Shown piece by piece: positions 1-11,122 of a DNA stretch of 64,000 bases; the first letter of the stretch is position 1; the number at the start of each line of letters is the position of its first letter. The notes below the pieces were generated by a model that worked only from the letters and a program-made list of their open reading frames with translations, was not told the DNA's origin and searched no databases. Source of the stretch: Bacteroidota bacterium (GTDB taxonomy: Bacteria > Bacteroidota > Bacteroidia > Chitinophagales > Chitinophagaceae); assembly GCA_005798905.1 (NCBI GenBank), contig SYIK01000005.1:124001-188000 (forward strand). The letters run 5' to 3'. Position numbers and translations under genes: made by a program.

Positions 1-270
1 AAAATAAGCAAGAGTTATAACGAGTGCCAATGTAATCCATTCCAATACTCTAAAAATATTTTTTTGTTTTCGCATCCAACTTATTGCAACTAGTGATAAT
101 TGTACATACCCCAACTCTACTATTAAAGCTCCAACCGCAAATAAAATAGCTTGAAAAATCCCATTGTTAACTGAAATTTGCATTGCTGCAACATTTAATG
201 TGCCAAACGGAAGCGAACTTAAAAGGCTAATCAACAACCCGATAAAAAATATTTTCACCAAAGAATTCAT
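1..270 (-). CDS. LysE-family translocator, partial (runs off left edge)
   Basis: Reverse-strand ORF from ATG at 268-270: MNSLVKIFFIGLLISLLSSLPFGTLNVAAMQISVNNGIFQAILFAVGALIVELGQYVQLS; hydrophobic, LysE-like N-terminus (G-x-x-N-x-A). Confidence 0.55.
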   Translation of the reverse strand, partial: MNSLVKIFFIGLLISLLSSLPFGTLNVAAMQISVNNGIFQAILFAVGALIVELGYVQLSLVAISWMRKQKNIFRVLEWITLALVITLAYF

Positions 271-434
271 CTTCAAAATTAAGTATTAGCAAATGAAAAA
301 ATAGAAAAAGCCAATGCTAATTAGTTGTACTTTACTCACAAATTTGAAACGCAGTTTCCGTTTATGGATTTTATTTCATTTTTTTTCAATTTCTAATTCA
401 AACAAATTATTTTTGACAACATAAAATTTTTAGA

Positions 435-944
435 ATGAAAAAAATATTTACAATTTTTACTTTTTTTATCTTATTAAGCACGAATTCAAAGGCAAATTTT
501 CTTTCAATTCCAGTTACCAAAAAAATGAATGAAAAAAGTATAGCAACTCTTATCAAAAATATTCCTGCTGATCAACTAGAAAAAATGACTTGGAATGACT
601 TTCAGAAAGTAACTGGTCAAAAGTTAACAATTCAGGAAAAAATTTCATTTAAATATTATAAAAATCAACTTAAAAAAGTATCCGTTAGCAATGGGGAAAA
701 AAGTAAGACAGCATTAACTTTAAGTATTGTTAGCTTGGCGACAATTTTTATTCCAATTATCTCTATTCCATTAGCAATTGCAGGAATTGTTACAGCTACT
801 AAAGCATTAAAAACAGACGAAGAAGACACGAAAGCAAAAACAGCAATGGGGCTTTCAATTCTTTCTTTGGGGATAGTTGTTGTTGCTACATTAATTTATG
901 CTATTTTCATATCGAATTCTCCATTTAGTATTTTCATTTTTTAA
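435..944 (+). CDS. Hypothetical protein with signal peptide and two C-terminal TM helices (DUF4190-like arrangement)
   Basis: ORF; MKKIFTIFTFFILLSTNSKA signal, paired hydrophobic helices. Confidence 0.6.
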   Translation: MKKIFTIFTFFILLSTNSKANFLSIPVTKKMNEKSIATLIKNIPADQLEKMTWNDFQKVTGQKLTIQEKISFKYYKNQLKKVSVSNGEKSKTALTLSIVSLATIFIPIISIPLAIAGIVTATKALKTDEEDTKAKTAMGLSILSLGIVVVATLIYAIFISNSPFSIFIF

Positions 945-953
945 CCACCTTGC

Positions 954-1733
954 ATGAAAGTGCCTGTCTTAGCGGATTTAATCGCATCTGGTCAAACTCC
1001 AGAAATATTATTTTGGGTAGGATGTGCCGGCAGTTTTGATCAACGAGCGCAGAAAATAACACGTGCATTTGTTGAAATACTAAAGCATGCAAAAATTAAT
1101 TACGCTATTTTAGGAAAAGAGGAAATGTGTACAGGCGATCCTGTTCGACGAGCTGGGAACGAATTTGTTTTTCAGATGATGGCTCACCAAAACATTCAAT
1201 TACTCAATAGTTATTCCATAAAAAAAATTGTAACCGCTTGCCCTCATTGTTTTAATACTTTTAAAAATGAATACCCTGCGTTGGGCGGAACTTTTGAAGT
1301 TATTCATCACAGTGTTTTTTTACAACAAATGATTGACGAAGGAAAAATTAGATTAAAAGAAGGAGGAAGTTTTTCAGGAAAAAAAATCACTTATCACGAT
1401 AGTTGTTATTTGGGAAGAGCAAATAATATTTACGAAGCGCCACGAAAATTACTTGAAGAATTAGATGCCGATTTAGTAGAAATGAAACGCTGTCGTAGCA
1501 ATGGACTTTGCTGCGGAGCTGGAGGGGCTCAAATGTTTAAAGAAGAAGAAAAAGGTTTTTCTCGGATTAATATTGAAAGAACAAATGAAGCTATTTCCAC
1601 TGAAGCGAATATAATTGCTTCCGCTTGTCCTTTTTGCAACACAATGCTTACCGATGGTGTAAAACTTGCCGAAAAAGAAGAAAAAATACAAGTATTGGAT
1701 ATCGCAGAAATTATTGCCAGCTCTCTTACTTAA
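954..1733 (+). CDS. (Fe-S)-binding protein, CCG-domain / heterodisulfide reductase subunit B-like
   Basis: Motifs HDSCYLGR, CCGAGG, ACPFCNTM; CPHCFNTFKNEYP. Confidence 0.85.
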   Translation: MKVPVLADLIASGQTPEILFWVGCAGSFDQRAQKITRAFVEILKHAKINYAILGKEEMCTGDPVRRAGNEFVFQMMAHQNIQLLNSYSIKKIVTACPHCFNTFKNEYPALGGTFEVIHHSVFLQQMIDEGKIRLKEGGSFSGKKITYHDSCYLGRANNIYEAPRKLLEELDADLVEMKRCRSNGLCCGAGGAQMFKEEEKGFSRINIERTNEAISTEANIIASACPFCNTMLTDGVKLAEKEEKIQVLDIAEIIASSLT

Positions 1734-1762
1734 ATTTCGAAATTGCAAAGTATTTTCGCACA

Positions 1763-2284
1763 ATGAATTTCTCCTACGTACATCTTTTAAATGAAAATTT
1801 TTCACCCAATTCTAGAGTTTGGGTTTATCAATGCAACCGCCAATTCTCAATTGATGAAGCATTAGATATTGAAGTATTATTAGAAAATTTTACATCCAAT
1901 TGGGAAAACCATGGTGCTCCTGTTTGTGGGAGAGGATATTTATTATTTGGCCAATTTATTATTTTGATTGTTGATGAAAAAAATAATCCAATTGGTGGAT
2001 GTAGTACGGACAGTTCGATACGGCTAATTAAAGAAATACAACAAAAATTTTCTGTCAATTTATTTGATAGAACCAGTTTGGCTTTCATTAGAAAAGAAAA
2101 AATAGAACTATTACCACTTAGCCAATTTCAATATGCTGTAAATAACCAATTTATTACTGAAGAAACTTTGTACTTCAATAATACAATTCAAACTAAAAAA
2201 GAGTTGGAAGAAAATTGGATAATCTCAGTTAAAAATTCTTGGCTAAATAAAAAGACAAATTTCAAAAACACTTCTACTTCTTAA
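1763..2284 (+). CDS. Conserved Bacteroidota protein (often labelled 'ABC transporter ATPase')
   Basis: Internal start MNFSYVHLLNENFSPNSRVWVYQCNR of ORF 1625-2284 fits better than the track start, which overlaps the upstream CDS. Confidence 0.6.
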   Translation: MNFSYVHLLNENFSPNSRVWVYQCNRQFSIDEALDIEVLLENFTSNWENHGAPVCGRGYLLFGQFIILIVDEKNNPIGGCSTDSSIRLIKEIQQKFSVNLFDRTSLAFIRKEKIELLPLSQFQYAVNNQFITEETLYFNNTIQTKKELEENWIISVKNSWLNKKTNFKNTSTS

Positions 2285-4700
2285 TTTTTGACAATGGATT
2301 TCTCTGCTTTTTGATAAAATTATAAGCAACAGTTAATCGATAATTTGATGTCTTTGTAGTTTGAAAAGAATTCAACTCGAAATGTTTTCCGTAAGTAAAA
2401 TTTTCAATTTTTTGGTTTCTGAAAGGATCAAGAAAATTCAATGTTAAAATCAACCTTTTATCTAAAATTTTTCTTTGAATTCCTGTATTCATACTTAAAT
2501 TCCAATTAACAGAACCTTGTGGATTCGCAAAACGATTTAACGTAAAATTTGCTGTCAAATTCCAAATATCTTTTTTAGAATAATTTCCATTTAAGTTTGA
2601 AGTAAGCGAAGCACCATTTCTGAATTTTCGTACTGTTTTATCAAATACGCTATAAGCATTATAAGTGTAACTGGCGCTCATATTGACTTTTAAAGCAGGG
2701 GTAATTGAAATTCCATTCCAAGTACTTAGTTCAAATTCTTTTCGCGTACTGATATTTTCCCAAGTTATTTGCGTTCGTCCATCTGGCAACAATGTTCGAA
2801 CATGACTAAAAATATTTTCAACACTATTAAATCCAACACCAAAATTTACGAAATAAAGTGGTTTGGTTTTACCAATTACCAAATCGAAATTATGTGCTAA
2901 AGAAGGTTTCAATTGATAGTTTCCAAATCGTAGATTGTAGGGATCTGCAAAATCAATTGTTGGATTTAATTCTTGAATTCCCGGACGGCGAATAGTGCGT
3001 CGATAGGAAAAAGTAAGGTTTAATTTATCGTTCCAACTTTTATTGAAATTTGCAAATGGTAAAAAATTCCAATAAGCATTTTCTTTTCTCGAATTTTCTT
3101 TTATTAAATCAAATAAAATAGAAGTTACTTCTACGTTCATTCCTAGCAACAAGCTTAAATTTTCTGCAAGTCTTTGTTTTACAGAGGCTCGGAATCCAAT
3201 TTGCTTTTGACTGAATTGAAACTGATTGCTTAATAAAGGATGGTAAATAAACACATTTTCCGGTTTTTTCTTGTATTCAACATTTACATCCACGTCATTA
3301 TTTGAAAAATGATAATTATTCCCCAATGAAATATTTGTCTTTTTGTTAGCTAATGTTTTGTCATAACTAATACGCAAATTGTAGCCGACATTTTGATTTT
3401 CTATAAATTGATTTTGCGAAGAATCAAGCCCATTCGGAGTATAATTTGGATTGAAATATTGTTGGTAAAAATTTCTGTCGTTTTTATTTACAGAAAAATT
3501 AACTCCAGAAATAATGCGCAATTGATCATTATGTTTTTTGCCGCGAAGTGTATAAGTAAAATTCAAATTCGAATTTGAATTTTTTCCAAAACTAAGAATT
3601 GATCTTTCACTTAAACCATAAATTCCGGTTAACAGATTTAGTTGCGTGTAGGTTGTAAAATTGTGATTGTCAAAATTATTTTGATTGTATTGGAAAACAA
3701 AATTCAGCGTTTGATTTTTTGCAATTTCATAATCCATGTTTATTCTTAAACTTGGTCGATTATTTTCATTTTGATAATTGTTTTTTGTATTAAAAAAATT
3801 AGAGGAATCGTATAATAAAATTCTTCGAACAGAATTTCCATTACCTTCAAATCTATTAAAACCGGTTCCCACATTTACATTAAATGCAATCTTGTTTTTT
3901 CGATAATTGAAATTGCTATTTAATGTTGCCTCTCCTCTACTACCCGCAGAAACACTCACTCTTCCGCCAATTCCCAATTTTCCTTTTCGGGTTACAATAT
4001 TGATAACGCCTCCTTGTTCATTGGCATATTCCGGTGGAGGATTGGTCATAATTTCAATTTTTTCTATCGAACTTCCCGGCAACGATTCCAACATATCTTG
4101 TAATTGCTGAAGATTTAATTCAACTGGTTTTGAATCAATCAAAATTTTTGGCTCTTTGCCACGAAGTAGAATTTTCCCGTTCGGATCTTTCGTAACCAAT
4201 GGAACATTATTTAGCAATTCGCTGGCATTACTTCCGGATGCTAAAGCCGATTCAGCTGCATTGAAAACAATATTACCTTCTTTACTTTCAATCAATGGTT
4301 TTTCGGCATAAATAATTATTTCATTCAAATTTTGATTGGATTTTGGTTTTAACGCTAAATCATTCAAACTAAAATCAAACCGCTCTGATCTAAAATGAAT
4401 ACTGTCTATTTTTAAATTGTTGAAGTTAACATGTGAAATAATAAGTTGATAATATCCAAAATCAATTTTAGAAAAACTAAAAAAACCATTTTTATCCGAA
4501 ATAGCAGAAAATGAAAGTGAAGAATCCTTATAGCTTTTTAGTTGAATAGTTGCTTGTTCAATTCCATTTTTTTGTTCATCAACAACATTTCCAATCAAAA
4601 CACCAATTTGTTTATTTTGGGTTATTCCTTGAAAACCAAGAAACAAAAAAAGAAATAAAATATTTATTTTGGCTTTTATTCTCATTTTAAGATTGAACAA
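2274..4700 (-). CDS. Outer membrane beta-barrel / TonB-dependent receptor-like protein with carboxypeptidase-regulatory-like N-terminal domain
   Basis: 808 aa; GNVVDEQKNGIEQATIQLK, plug-like VPLVTKDPNGKILLRGKEPKILIDSKPV, barrel C-terminus. Confidence 0.85.
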   Translation of the reverse strand: MFNLKMRIKAKINILFLFLFLGFQGITQNKQIGVLIGNVVDEQKNGIEQATIQLKSYKDSSLSFSAISDKNGFFSFSKIDFGYYQLIISHVNFNNLKIDSIHFRSERFDFSLNDLALKPKSNQNLNEIIIYAEKPLIESKEGNIVFNAAESALASGSNASELLNNVPLVTKDPNGKILLRGKEPKILIDSKPVELNLQQLQDMLESLPGSSIEKIEIMTNPPPEYANEQGGVINIVTRKGKLGIGGRVSVSAGSRGEATLNSNFNYRKNKIAFNVNVGTGFNRFEGNGNSVRRILLYDSSNFFNTKNNYQNENNRPSLRINMDYEIAKNQTLNFVFQYNQNNFDNHNFTTYTQLNLLTGIYGLSERSILSFGKNSNSNLNFTYTLRGKKHNDQLRIISGVNFSVNKNDRNFYQQYFNPNYTPNGLDSSQNQFIENQNVGYNLRISYDKTLANKKTNISLGNNYHFSNNDVDVNVEYKKKPENVFIYHPLLSNQFQFSQKQIGFRASVKQRLAENLSLLLGMNVEVTSILFDLIKENSRKENAYWNFLPFANFNKSWNDKLNLTFSYRRTIRRPGIQELNPTIDFADPYNLRFGNYQLKPSLAHNFDLVIGKTKPLYFVNFGVGFNSVENIFSHVRTLLPDGRTQITWENISTRKEFELSTWNGISITPALKVNMSASYTYNAYSVFDKTVRKFRNGASLTSNLNGNYSKKDIWNLTANFTLNRFANPQGSVNWNLSMNTGIQRKILDKRLILTLNFLDPFRNQKIENFTYGKHFELNSFQTTKTSNYRLTVAYNFIKKQRNPLSKIKK

Positions 4701-4794
4701 AACTAATTGTAAAGCTTCGCTTTTTAATCAAAAAAGTATGGACGGTTTAATTCTACTTTGTATGCCATCCTGACATAATTAATTTGAAAAAGTT

Positions 4795-4802
4795 TATATT
4801 TG
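4795..4802 (+). promoter_or_regulatory. Bacteroidota-type -7 box TATATTTG upstream of miaB
   Basis: Matches TANNTTTG 20 nt before the ATG; no clear -33 TTG at ideal spacing. Confidence 0.4.
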
Positions 4803-4821
4803 CACTTTAAAAAATTATTTA

Positions 4822-6246
4822 ATGCTTGACTACGTGTCAGAAAAGGTTCAGAATGAAAAGCGTCAAGGCGAAGCATTTGCTCCTAGTTTTGGAGAGGTAG
4901 AAACTTGTGGTAAGCGATTTTATATTGAAAGTTATGGCTGCGCCATGAATTTTGCTGATAGCGAAATTGTTGCCTCCATTTTAAATAAAGAAGGATTTGG
5001 CGCAACCCGAAATATTGAAGAAGCAGATTTGATTTTGGTAAACACTTGTTCCATTCGAGAAAAAGCCGAACAAACTATTCGTAAAAGAATTACGGAATTT
5101 AGAAAACTCAAAAAAGCAAAACCTGGAACTTTAGTTGGCATATTGGGTTGTATGGCGGAAAGGTTAAAATCTCAACTTTTAGAGGAAGAAAAATTGGTTG
5201 ATATTGTAGTAGGGCCCGATGCTTATCGTTACTTACCAAATCTAATTGATGAAGCTGAATCAGGACAAAAAGCTGTCAATGTACTTTTAAGCCGAGAAGA
5301 AACTTATGCTGATATTTCGCCAATTCGATTGAATAGTAATGGCGTAACTGCTTTTGTAAGCATCATGCGCGGTTGTAATAATATGTGCACATTTTGTGTT
5401 GTACCGTTTACAAGAGGCCGCGAAAGAAGTAGAAATGCAACAAGCATTGTAAATGAAGCCAAAGAACTTTTTGAAAATGGATACCGAGAAGTTACTTTGT
5501 TAGGACAAAATGTGGATAGCTACAATTATTTTGATTCTGCAAAAAATGAAACGATAAGTTTTGCAAACTTGTTGAAAAACGTTGCATCAATATCGCCATT
5601 GCTTCGTGTGCGGTTTTCTACTTCGCATCCAAAGGACATTACAGACGATGTTTTATTTGCAATAAAAGAATACGAAAACATCTGCCGATATATTCATTTA
5701 CCGGTTCAAAGTGGAAGTACAAGAATTCTGCAATTGATGAATCGCACTTACACAAAAGAATGGTATAAAGCAAAAATTGATCGTATCAGAGAATTAATTC
5801 CTGAATGTGGAATATCCTCCGATGTAATTGCCGGATTTTGTACGGAAGAAGAAATAGATCATCAGGAAACTTTACAAATAATGGAGTACAGTAAATACGA
5901 TTTGAGTTACATGTATTTTTATAGTGAACGCCCCGGAACCCTTGCTGAAAAAAGATATGAAGATGATGTTCCAGAAGAAATTAAGAAAAAAAGATTACAA
6001 GAAATTGTAGCACTTCAATACAAATTATCGTTAGAAAGTAATCAAAAAGATGTCGGAAAAACTTTTACCGTTTTGATAGAAAACGATAGTAAAAAAAGTG
6101 ATGCAGATTGGATGGGAAGAAGTTCACAAAACAAAGCAATTATTTTTCCGAAAGAGAACTTTAAATTCAAAAAAGGAGATTATGTGGATGTGAAAGTTAA
6201 TGCTTGTACAAAAGCAACTTTATTTGGAAAAATAAAATTATTATAA
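4822..6246 (+). CDS. miaB: tRNA-2-methylthio-N6-dimethylallyladenosine synthase MiaB
   Basis: [13 protein letters not shown], radical [31 protein letters not shown]-terminus. Confidence 0.95.
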   Translation: MLDYVSEKVQNEKRQGEAFAPSFGEVETCGKRFYIESYGCAMNFADSEIVASILNKEGFGATRNIEEADLILVNTCSIREKAEQTIRKRITEFRKLKKAKPGTLVGILGCMAERLKSQLLEEEKLVDIVVGPDAYRYLPNLIDEAESGQKAVNVLLSREETYADISPIRLNSNGVTAFVSIMRGCNNMCTFCVVPFTRGRERSRNATSIVNEAKELFENGYREVTLLGQNVDSYNYFDSAKNETISFANLLKNVASISPLLRVRFSTSHPKDITDDVLFAIKEYENICRYIHLPVQSGSTRILQLMNRTYTKEWYKAKIDRIRELIPECGISSDVIAGFCTEEEIDHQETLQIMEYSKYDLSYMYFYSERPGTLAEKRYEDDVPEEIKKKRLQEIVALQYKLSLESNQKDVGKTFTVLIENDSKKSDADWMGRSSQNKAIIFPKENFKFKKGDYVDVKVNACTKATLFGKIKLL

Positions 6247-6260
6247 GCAAAGAACAACAA

Positions 6261-7508
6261 ATGGATATTCAAAGTGTAAAAAATAGATTTGGTATAATTG
6301 GAAACTCGGCATTGCTCAATTATGCACTTCAAGTTACAGAGCAGGTTGCAGCAACAGATCTAACCGTGTTAATCATGGGAGAAAGTGGAGTGGGTAAAGA
6401 AATTTTTTCTCAAATTATTCACTCACTCAGCACTAGAAAACACAATTCATTTATTGCGGTAAACTGTGGTGCTATTCCCGAAGGAACAATAGATTCCGAA
6501 TTGTTTGGTCACGAGAAAGGGGCTTTCACCGGTGCAATTGATGCAAGAAAAGGATATTTTGAAACAGCAAATGGTGGCAGTATTTTTTTAGATGAAATCG
6601 GCGAACTTCCTTTAGGAACGCAAGCAAGATTGCTTCGTGTTTTGGAAGCCGGAGAATATATTCGAGTGGGATCTTCAAAAGTTCAAAAAACAGATGTACG
6701 CGTAATTGCTGCGAGTAATAAAGATTTATTGCAACAAGTTCAACATGCAAAATTTCGAGAAGATTTGTATTATCGTTTAAGCACGGTTCCAATTCGTGTA
6801 CCTGCTTTGCACGACAGAAAAGAAGACATTCATTTATTATTTAGAAAATTTGCAGTTGATTTTGCTGAAAAATATAAAACCTCTCCAGTTCAACTTTCTG
6901 AAGACGCAATTTCACTTTTAATAAATTATCCTTGGCCTGGAAATGTGCGTGAATTAAAAAATATTGCAGAACAGATTTCTGTCCTTTCAAAAGAAAAACA
7001 AATTGAAGAAAAAGATTTAAGTAAATTTCTTCAACCGCAAAACAGTAATCGTTTACCAGCTTTATTACATTCACATGGAGCAAGCGAAAATTTTTCTAAC
7101 GAAAGAGAAATTTTGTACAAACTTTTTTTCGACATGAAAAAGGATGTAAACGAATTGAAAAAAATGTTTTTGGAGATACTTCAAAATCCAAGTATCACAC
7201 AAAACCAAGAAATATTGAATGAATTGAAAGAAGTAAAAGCGCATGATTTGACGCAAACTGCACCGATGACGATTGGAGTTCATTCAAATCCTACTCACCA
7301 TTCAATGCCGATTCCTTTTTCTTCGCATAATGTTTTTCAAGAAAATGTAGTTGTGGAAGAAAGTCTTAATATTATGGAGAAAGAAAAAGAATTAATTATT
7401 AAATCTTTGAAAAAACATAAAGGAAAAAGAAAAGATGCATCACTCGAATTAGGAATAAGTGAGCGCACACTTTATCGCAAATTAAAAGAATATGATATTG
7501 AAGAATAA
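6261..7508 (+). CDS. Sigma-54-interacting transcriptional regulator (AAA+, Fis-type HTH)
   Basis: GESGVGKE, GAFTGA, ELFGHEKGAFTGA, NYPWPGNVRELKN, C-terminal ASLELGISERTLYRKLKEY; start reassigned to MDIQSVKNRFG. Confidence 0.92.
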   Translation: MDIQSVKNRFGIIGNSALLNYALQVTEQVAATDLTVLIMGESGVGKEIFSQIIHSLSTRKHNSFIAVNCGAIPEGTIDSELFGHEKGAFTGAIDARKGYFETANGGSIFLDEIGELPLGTQARLLRVLEAGEYIRVGSSKVQKTDVRVIAASNKDLLQQVQHAKFREDLYYRLSTVPIRVPALHDRKEDIHLLFRKFAVDFAEKYKTSPVQLSEDAISLLINYPWPGNVRELKNIAEQISVLSKEKQIEEKDLSKFLQPQNSNRLPALLHSHGASENFSNEREILYKLFFDMKKDVNELKKMFLEILQNPSITQNQEILNELKEVKAHDLTQTAPMTIGVHSNPTHHSMPIPFSSHNVFQENVVVEESLNIMEKEKELIIKSLKKHKGKRKDASLELGISERTLYRKLKEYDIEE

Positions 7509-8010
7509 TTCATTGTTGATAAGAATTTTTATTTTCAGTTGCATTTTATTAGCAACTACTGCTTGTGGTGTTTATAAATTAATGGATGTTTCAATTGCAG
7601 ACAATGTAAAAACATTTCGTGTAAACTTTATTGAAAATAAAGCCCGTTATATTAATCCGCAGTTAAGCCAACAACTTACAGATAAACTTCGTCAAAAAAT
7701 AATTGGTCAAACGCGGCTATCACAAGTAAACACAGGTGATTCGCATTATGAAATTTCCGGAACTATTACCGATTATTCAATTTCAACTTCCGCAATTTCT
7801 GCGCAGCAAACAACTGCAAATCGATTAAGTGTAACCGTTCACATTATTCTTTTCAAACGCAATGAAAATAAAACAGAAGAATTTGATGTAAGCAGAAATT
7901 ATGAATTTGATGCACGCCAAAGTTTGACTCAAGCTGAAGCTGCTTTGAAAGATGAAATGGTTCGTACGTTGGTTGATGAAATTTTTACCAAAATTTTTTC
8001 TAACTGGTAA
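7492..8010 (+). CDS. lptE: LptE family LPS-assembly lipoprotein
   Basis: Lipobox LLATTACGVY; LptE-like length and context (sigma-54 regulator - lptE - ORF - secG). Confidence 0.75.
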   Translation: MILKNNSLLIRIFIFSCILLATTACGVYKLMDVSIADNVKTFRVNFIENKARYINPQLSQQLTDKLRQKIIGQTRLSQVNTGDSHYEISGTITDYSISTSAISAQQTTANRLSVTVHIILFKRNENKTEEFDVSRNYEFDARQSLTQAEAALKDEMVRTLVDEIFTKIFSNW

Positions 8011-8030
8011 CTTTACTTTTTAAAATACCC

Positions 8031-8705
8031 ATGTTTACAAATCAAATAGTAGAATCTGTCTTCCAGAAAAACAATATTTCGGAATTTTCCGTTGAAGAAT
8101 TAAGTCAATTAAATAATCAATTTCCTTTTTTTGCAACAACTCATTTCTTATTGGCTAAAAAATTAAAAGAAACAGAAAGCAATGCATTTGAAAATCAATT
8201 GCAAAAAACTTCTCTTTTTTTTCAAAATACTGAATGGTTACACTTTTTACTTTCAACCAAAACTGAAACACAAGTAGAAACGAAAACTTCAACACCTTTT
8301 ATAAAAATAGCCGAACAAGAAATAAATGAATCTGATTTAATTTTTGAACCCTATCACAGCATTGATTATTTTGCTTCGCAAGGAATAAAATATCAACCGG
8401 AAAACAAACCGACTGATCGCTTTTCACAACAATTGAAAAGTTTCACCGGCTGGTTAAAAAGTTTGAAAGAGAACCCAATTCAAAATATTCCTCAAGCAAC
8501 AGAATCCGAATCGGAAAAAAATGTAATTCAATTAGCTGGGCAATCAATTTTTAATAGCAATGTAACAACAGAAGCAATGGCTGAAGTTTGGATAAAACAA
8601 AATGATCCTGAAAAAGCAATCGCTGTTTACAAGAAATTAAGTTTGCTCGATCCCGCTAAAAGCACTTATTTTGCAAACCTTATAGACAATTTAAAGCGCA
8701 ATTGA
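8031..8705 (+). CDS. Hypothetical protein with C-terminal TPR-like segment
   Basis: ORF; TEAMAEVWIKQNDPEKAIAVYKKLSLLDPAKSTYFANLI. Confidence 0.6.
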   Translation: MFTNQIVESVFQKNNISEFSVEELSQLNNQFPFFATTHFLLAKKLKETESNAFENQLQKTSLFFQNTEWLHFLLSTKTETQVETKTSTPFIKIAEQEINESDLIFEPYHSIDYFASQGIKYQPENKPTDRFSQQLKSFTGWLKSLKENPIQNIPQATESESEKNVIQLAGQSIFNSNVTTEAMAEVWIKQNDPEKAIAVYKKLSLLDPAKSTYFANLIDNLKRN

Positions 8706-8706
8706 T

Positions 8707-9054
8707 ATGACTATTTTATTTCTTATTTTAATCATTTTGGCAAGTGTAGTTTTAGGACTAATTGTTTTAGTTCAAAACCCGAAAGGTGGCGGATTAGCCG
8801 GTAATGTAGCAGGATTTAGCAACCAACTAATGGGCGTAAAACAAACCACGGATGTATTGGAAAAAGGCACGTGGATTTTCGCTGCCGTTATTGGTATACT
8901 TTGTCTTTTATCAACTTTTTTTATTTCAACAAATAGTGCAAGCAATACCGATAAATTGGATAATATCAGTACAGCACCGGTTCAAACTGCTCCAGCAAAC
9001 ACTGGAATTGCACCTCAAAACAATACGACTCCTCCCCCAGCATTGACTAAATAA
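8707..9054 (+). CDS. secG: Preprotein translocase subunit SecG
   Basis: VLVQNPKGGGLAGNVAGFSNQLMGVKQTTDVLEKGTW. Confidence 0.93.
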   Translation: MTILFLILIILASVVLGLIVLVQNPKGGGLAGNVAGFSNQLMGVKQTTDVLEKGTWIFAAVIGILCLLSTFFISTNSASNTDKLDNISTAPVQTAPANTGIAPQNNTTPPPALTK

Positions 9055-9074
9055 TTTTTTAAAAATATATTTTT

Positions 9075-9102
9075 AAACCCTGTCCAAACGACAGGGTTTT
9101 TT
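9075..9102 (+). terminator. Rho-independent terminator after secG
   Basis: AAACCCTGT-CCAAACG-ACAGGGTTT followed by T-run. Confidence 0.85.
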
Positions 9103-9127
9103 ATTTATTTTGAGTTATTATTTATTT

Positions 9128-10144
9128 ATGAAAAAAATCTTCTATTTAATTCTTCTGCTTTTAATAGTTTTTTCAACTGTTGTTTTATGGAGAATTTTTG
9201 GACCGACAATTTCCAATCCAACGGAAAAATATTTATATATAAAAACGGAAAGTGATTTTAATTCTTTGACACAAAAATTGGCTGACGAAGAATTTACAAA
9301 TAATATTTTCGGATTTAAACAAGTAAGCAAACATTTCAAATTCACAACAGTAAAGCCAGGCAAGTATTTGATAAAAAATGGAACCAGCATTTTCAATTTA
9401 GTTAGAATGTTGAAAAATGGAACACAAGATCCTGTAAGATTGGTTATTCCCAAACTAAGAACAAAAGAAGCATTGGCTCAATTAATCAGCAAACATTTTG
9501 AAATAGATTCAATTGCAATGATTCAATTTTTAATTGACGAATCGAATGCACAAACAAACTATGGAACGAAGCAGGAACTATTGCTTACCTATGTTTTACC
9601 AAATACTTATTTTGTTTATTGGAATGAATCACCAAAAATTATTTTCGATAAATTTTATGCCCACTCACAAAAATTTTGGAATGAAGAACGAAGAAACAAA
9701 GCTGCTGCAATCAATCTCAGCCAGCAGCAGGTCTATATTTTAGCATCTATAATTGATGAAGAAAGTAATTTTGAAAAAGAAAAAGGAATGATTGCAAGTG
9801 TTTACTTAAATCGATTAAAATTAAAAATGCCTTTGCAAGCAGACCCAACAATAAAATACGCTTTGAACAATTTTTTATTAAAAAGAATTATGCAAAAACA
9901 TTTAACGGTTAATTCTCCATACAATACTTATAAAAACAAAGGACTTCCACCGGGACCAATTTGTATCGCACAAGCAAGCACAATTAATGCTATTTTGAAT
10001 GCCCCAAAAACCAACTATCTTTATTTTGTTGCCAATGTTGATTTTTCACAAACACATTTATTTTCGTCTAACTATCAAGCTCATATTGTTAAAGCAAAAA
10101 AATACCAGCAAGCTTTAAATAAGTTAATGAATAATGACAAATAA
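9128..10144 (+). CDS. mltG: Endolytic transglycosylase MltG
   Basis: YceG-like: ILASIIDEESNFEKEKGMIASVYLNRLKLKMPLQADPTIKYAL, YNTYKNKGLPPGPICIA. Confidence 0.95.
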   Translation: MKKIFYLILLLLIVFSTVVLWRIFGPTISNPTEKYLYIKTESDFNSLTQKLADEEFTNNIFGFKQVSKHFKFTTVKPGKYLIKNGTSIFNLVRMLKNGTQDPVRLVIPKLRTKEALAQLISKHFEIDSIAMIQFLIDESNAQTNYGTKQELLLTYVLPNTYFVYWNESPKIIFDKFYAHSQKFWNEERRNKAAAINLSQQQVYILASIIDEESNFEKEKGMIASVYLNRLKLKMPLQADPTIKYALNNFLLKRIMQKHLTVNSPYNTYKNKGLPPGPICIAQASTINAILNAPKTNYLYFVANVDFSQTHLFSSNYQAHIVKAKKYQQALNKLMNNDK

Positions 10145-10153
10145 TTTTAAGAA

Positions 10154-11086
10154 TTGAAACAAAAATTAACAAACATAAAGAGAAAGTTTTTAGTTTCAAC
10201 CCCTATAAGTTTACTAATTCGAAAAAGTAAAAAAATCTCCATTTTTGGATTTAACGGAGTCTCTGTATTTGATGTTGTTAGTTTTTTTATACAGCAACTT
10301 CAAAAGAGCAGTTTAAATGAAAGAGCTGCTGCTATTGCCTTTAACATGTTGATGGCAATTCCTCCTGCTTGTATTTTTCTTTTTACATTGATCCCGTTTC
10401 TTCCCGTTGAAGGATTTATGAATCAACTGTATGAACTAATTAAAAATGTAATTCCTGAAGAAAAAATACACACCCCACTTATTTCTTTTTTCAATGATTT
10501 TACAACTCATCAAAGAAACGAACTTCTTTCATTTGGTTTTATTCTTGCATTGTTTTTTTCTTCCAATGCGATGCTTGGTATATCTAGATCTTTTAATAAA
10601 AATTATGAAGGATTTGTAAAACGAACCGCATTGCACCAAAGATGGGTGGCCATTAAACTTACCCTTCTACTTTATATCTTAATTATTCTTTCAATAACTG
10701 CTTTACTTACAAGAGAAGTTGTTTTAAATTGGTTTGGAATTAAAAATGAAATTCTTGTTTCAGCAATTATCAACGCAAGATGGGTAGTTGTTGTTTTGTT
10801 GTACTTTTTCACCATTTCATTTATTTATAGATACGCTCCTGCTGTACAAAAGAAATGGAAACTAATAAATGCTGGTTCGATTTTAGCAACATTTGTTATG
10901 CTATTATTTACTTTAATTTTTACTTGGTGGACGGTTCAATTCGGCAACTACAATAAATTATACGGCTCCATTGGAACAGTATTAATTTCAATGTTATTAC
11001 TATTCTTCAATTCACTTGTTTTACTAATCGGATTTGAATTAAATGTCAGTATAAATAGTTTGCAAAAAATAAACCCTACTAAATAA
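10154..11086 (+). CDS. YihY/virulence factor BrkB family membrane protein (TTG start)
   Basis: ERAAAIAFNMLMAIPPACIFLFTLIPF..., YGSIGTVLISMLLLFFNSLVLLIGFELN. Confidence 0.88.
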   Translation: MKQKLTNIKRKFLVSTPISLLIRKSKKISIFGFNGVSVFDVVSFFIQQLQKSSLNERAAAIAFNMLMAIPPACIFLFTLIPFLPVEGFMNQLYELIKNVIPEEKIHTPLISFFNDFTTHQRNELLSFGFILALFFSSNAMLGISRSFNKNYEGFVKRTALHQRWVAIKLTLLLYILIILSITALLTREVVLNWFGIKNEILVSAIINARWVVVVLLYFFTISFIYRYAPAVQKKWKLINAGSILATFVMLLFTLIFTWWTVQFGNYNKLYGSIGTVLISMLLLFFNSLVLLIGFELNVSINSLQKINPTK

Positions 11087-11100
11087 TTAGCAGGGTTTAC
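11069..11100 (+). terminator. Hairpin AAACCCTACTAAATAATTAGCAGGGTTT after the BrkB-family gene
   Basis: Inverted repeat AAACCCT(A/G)CT...AGCAGGGTTT overlapping the stop codon. Confidence 0.55.
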
Positions 11101-11122
11101 TTGTGAAATTTAATTTAACCAG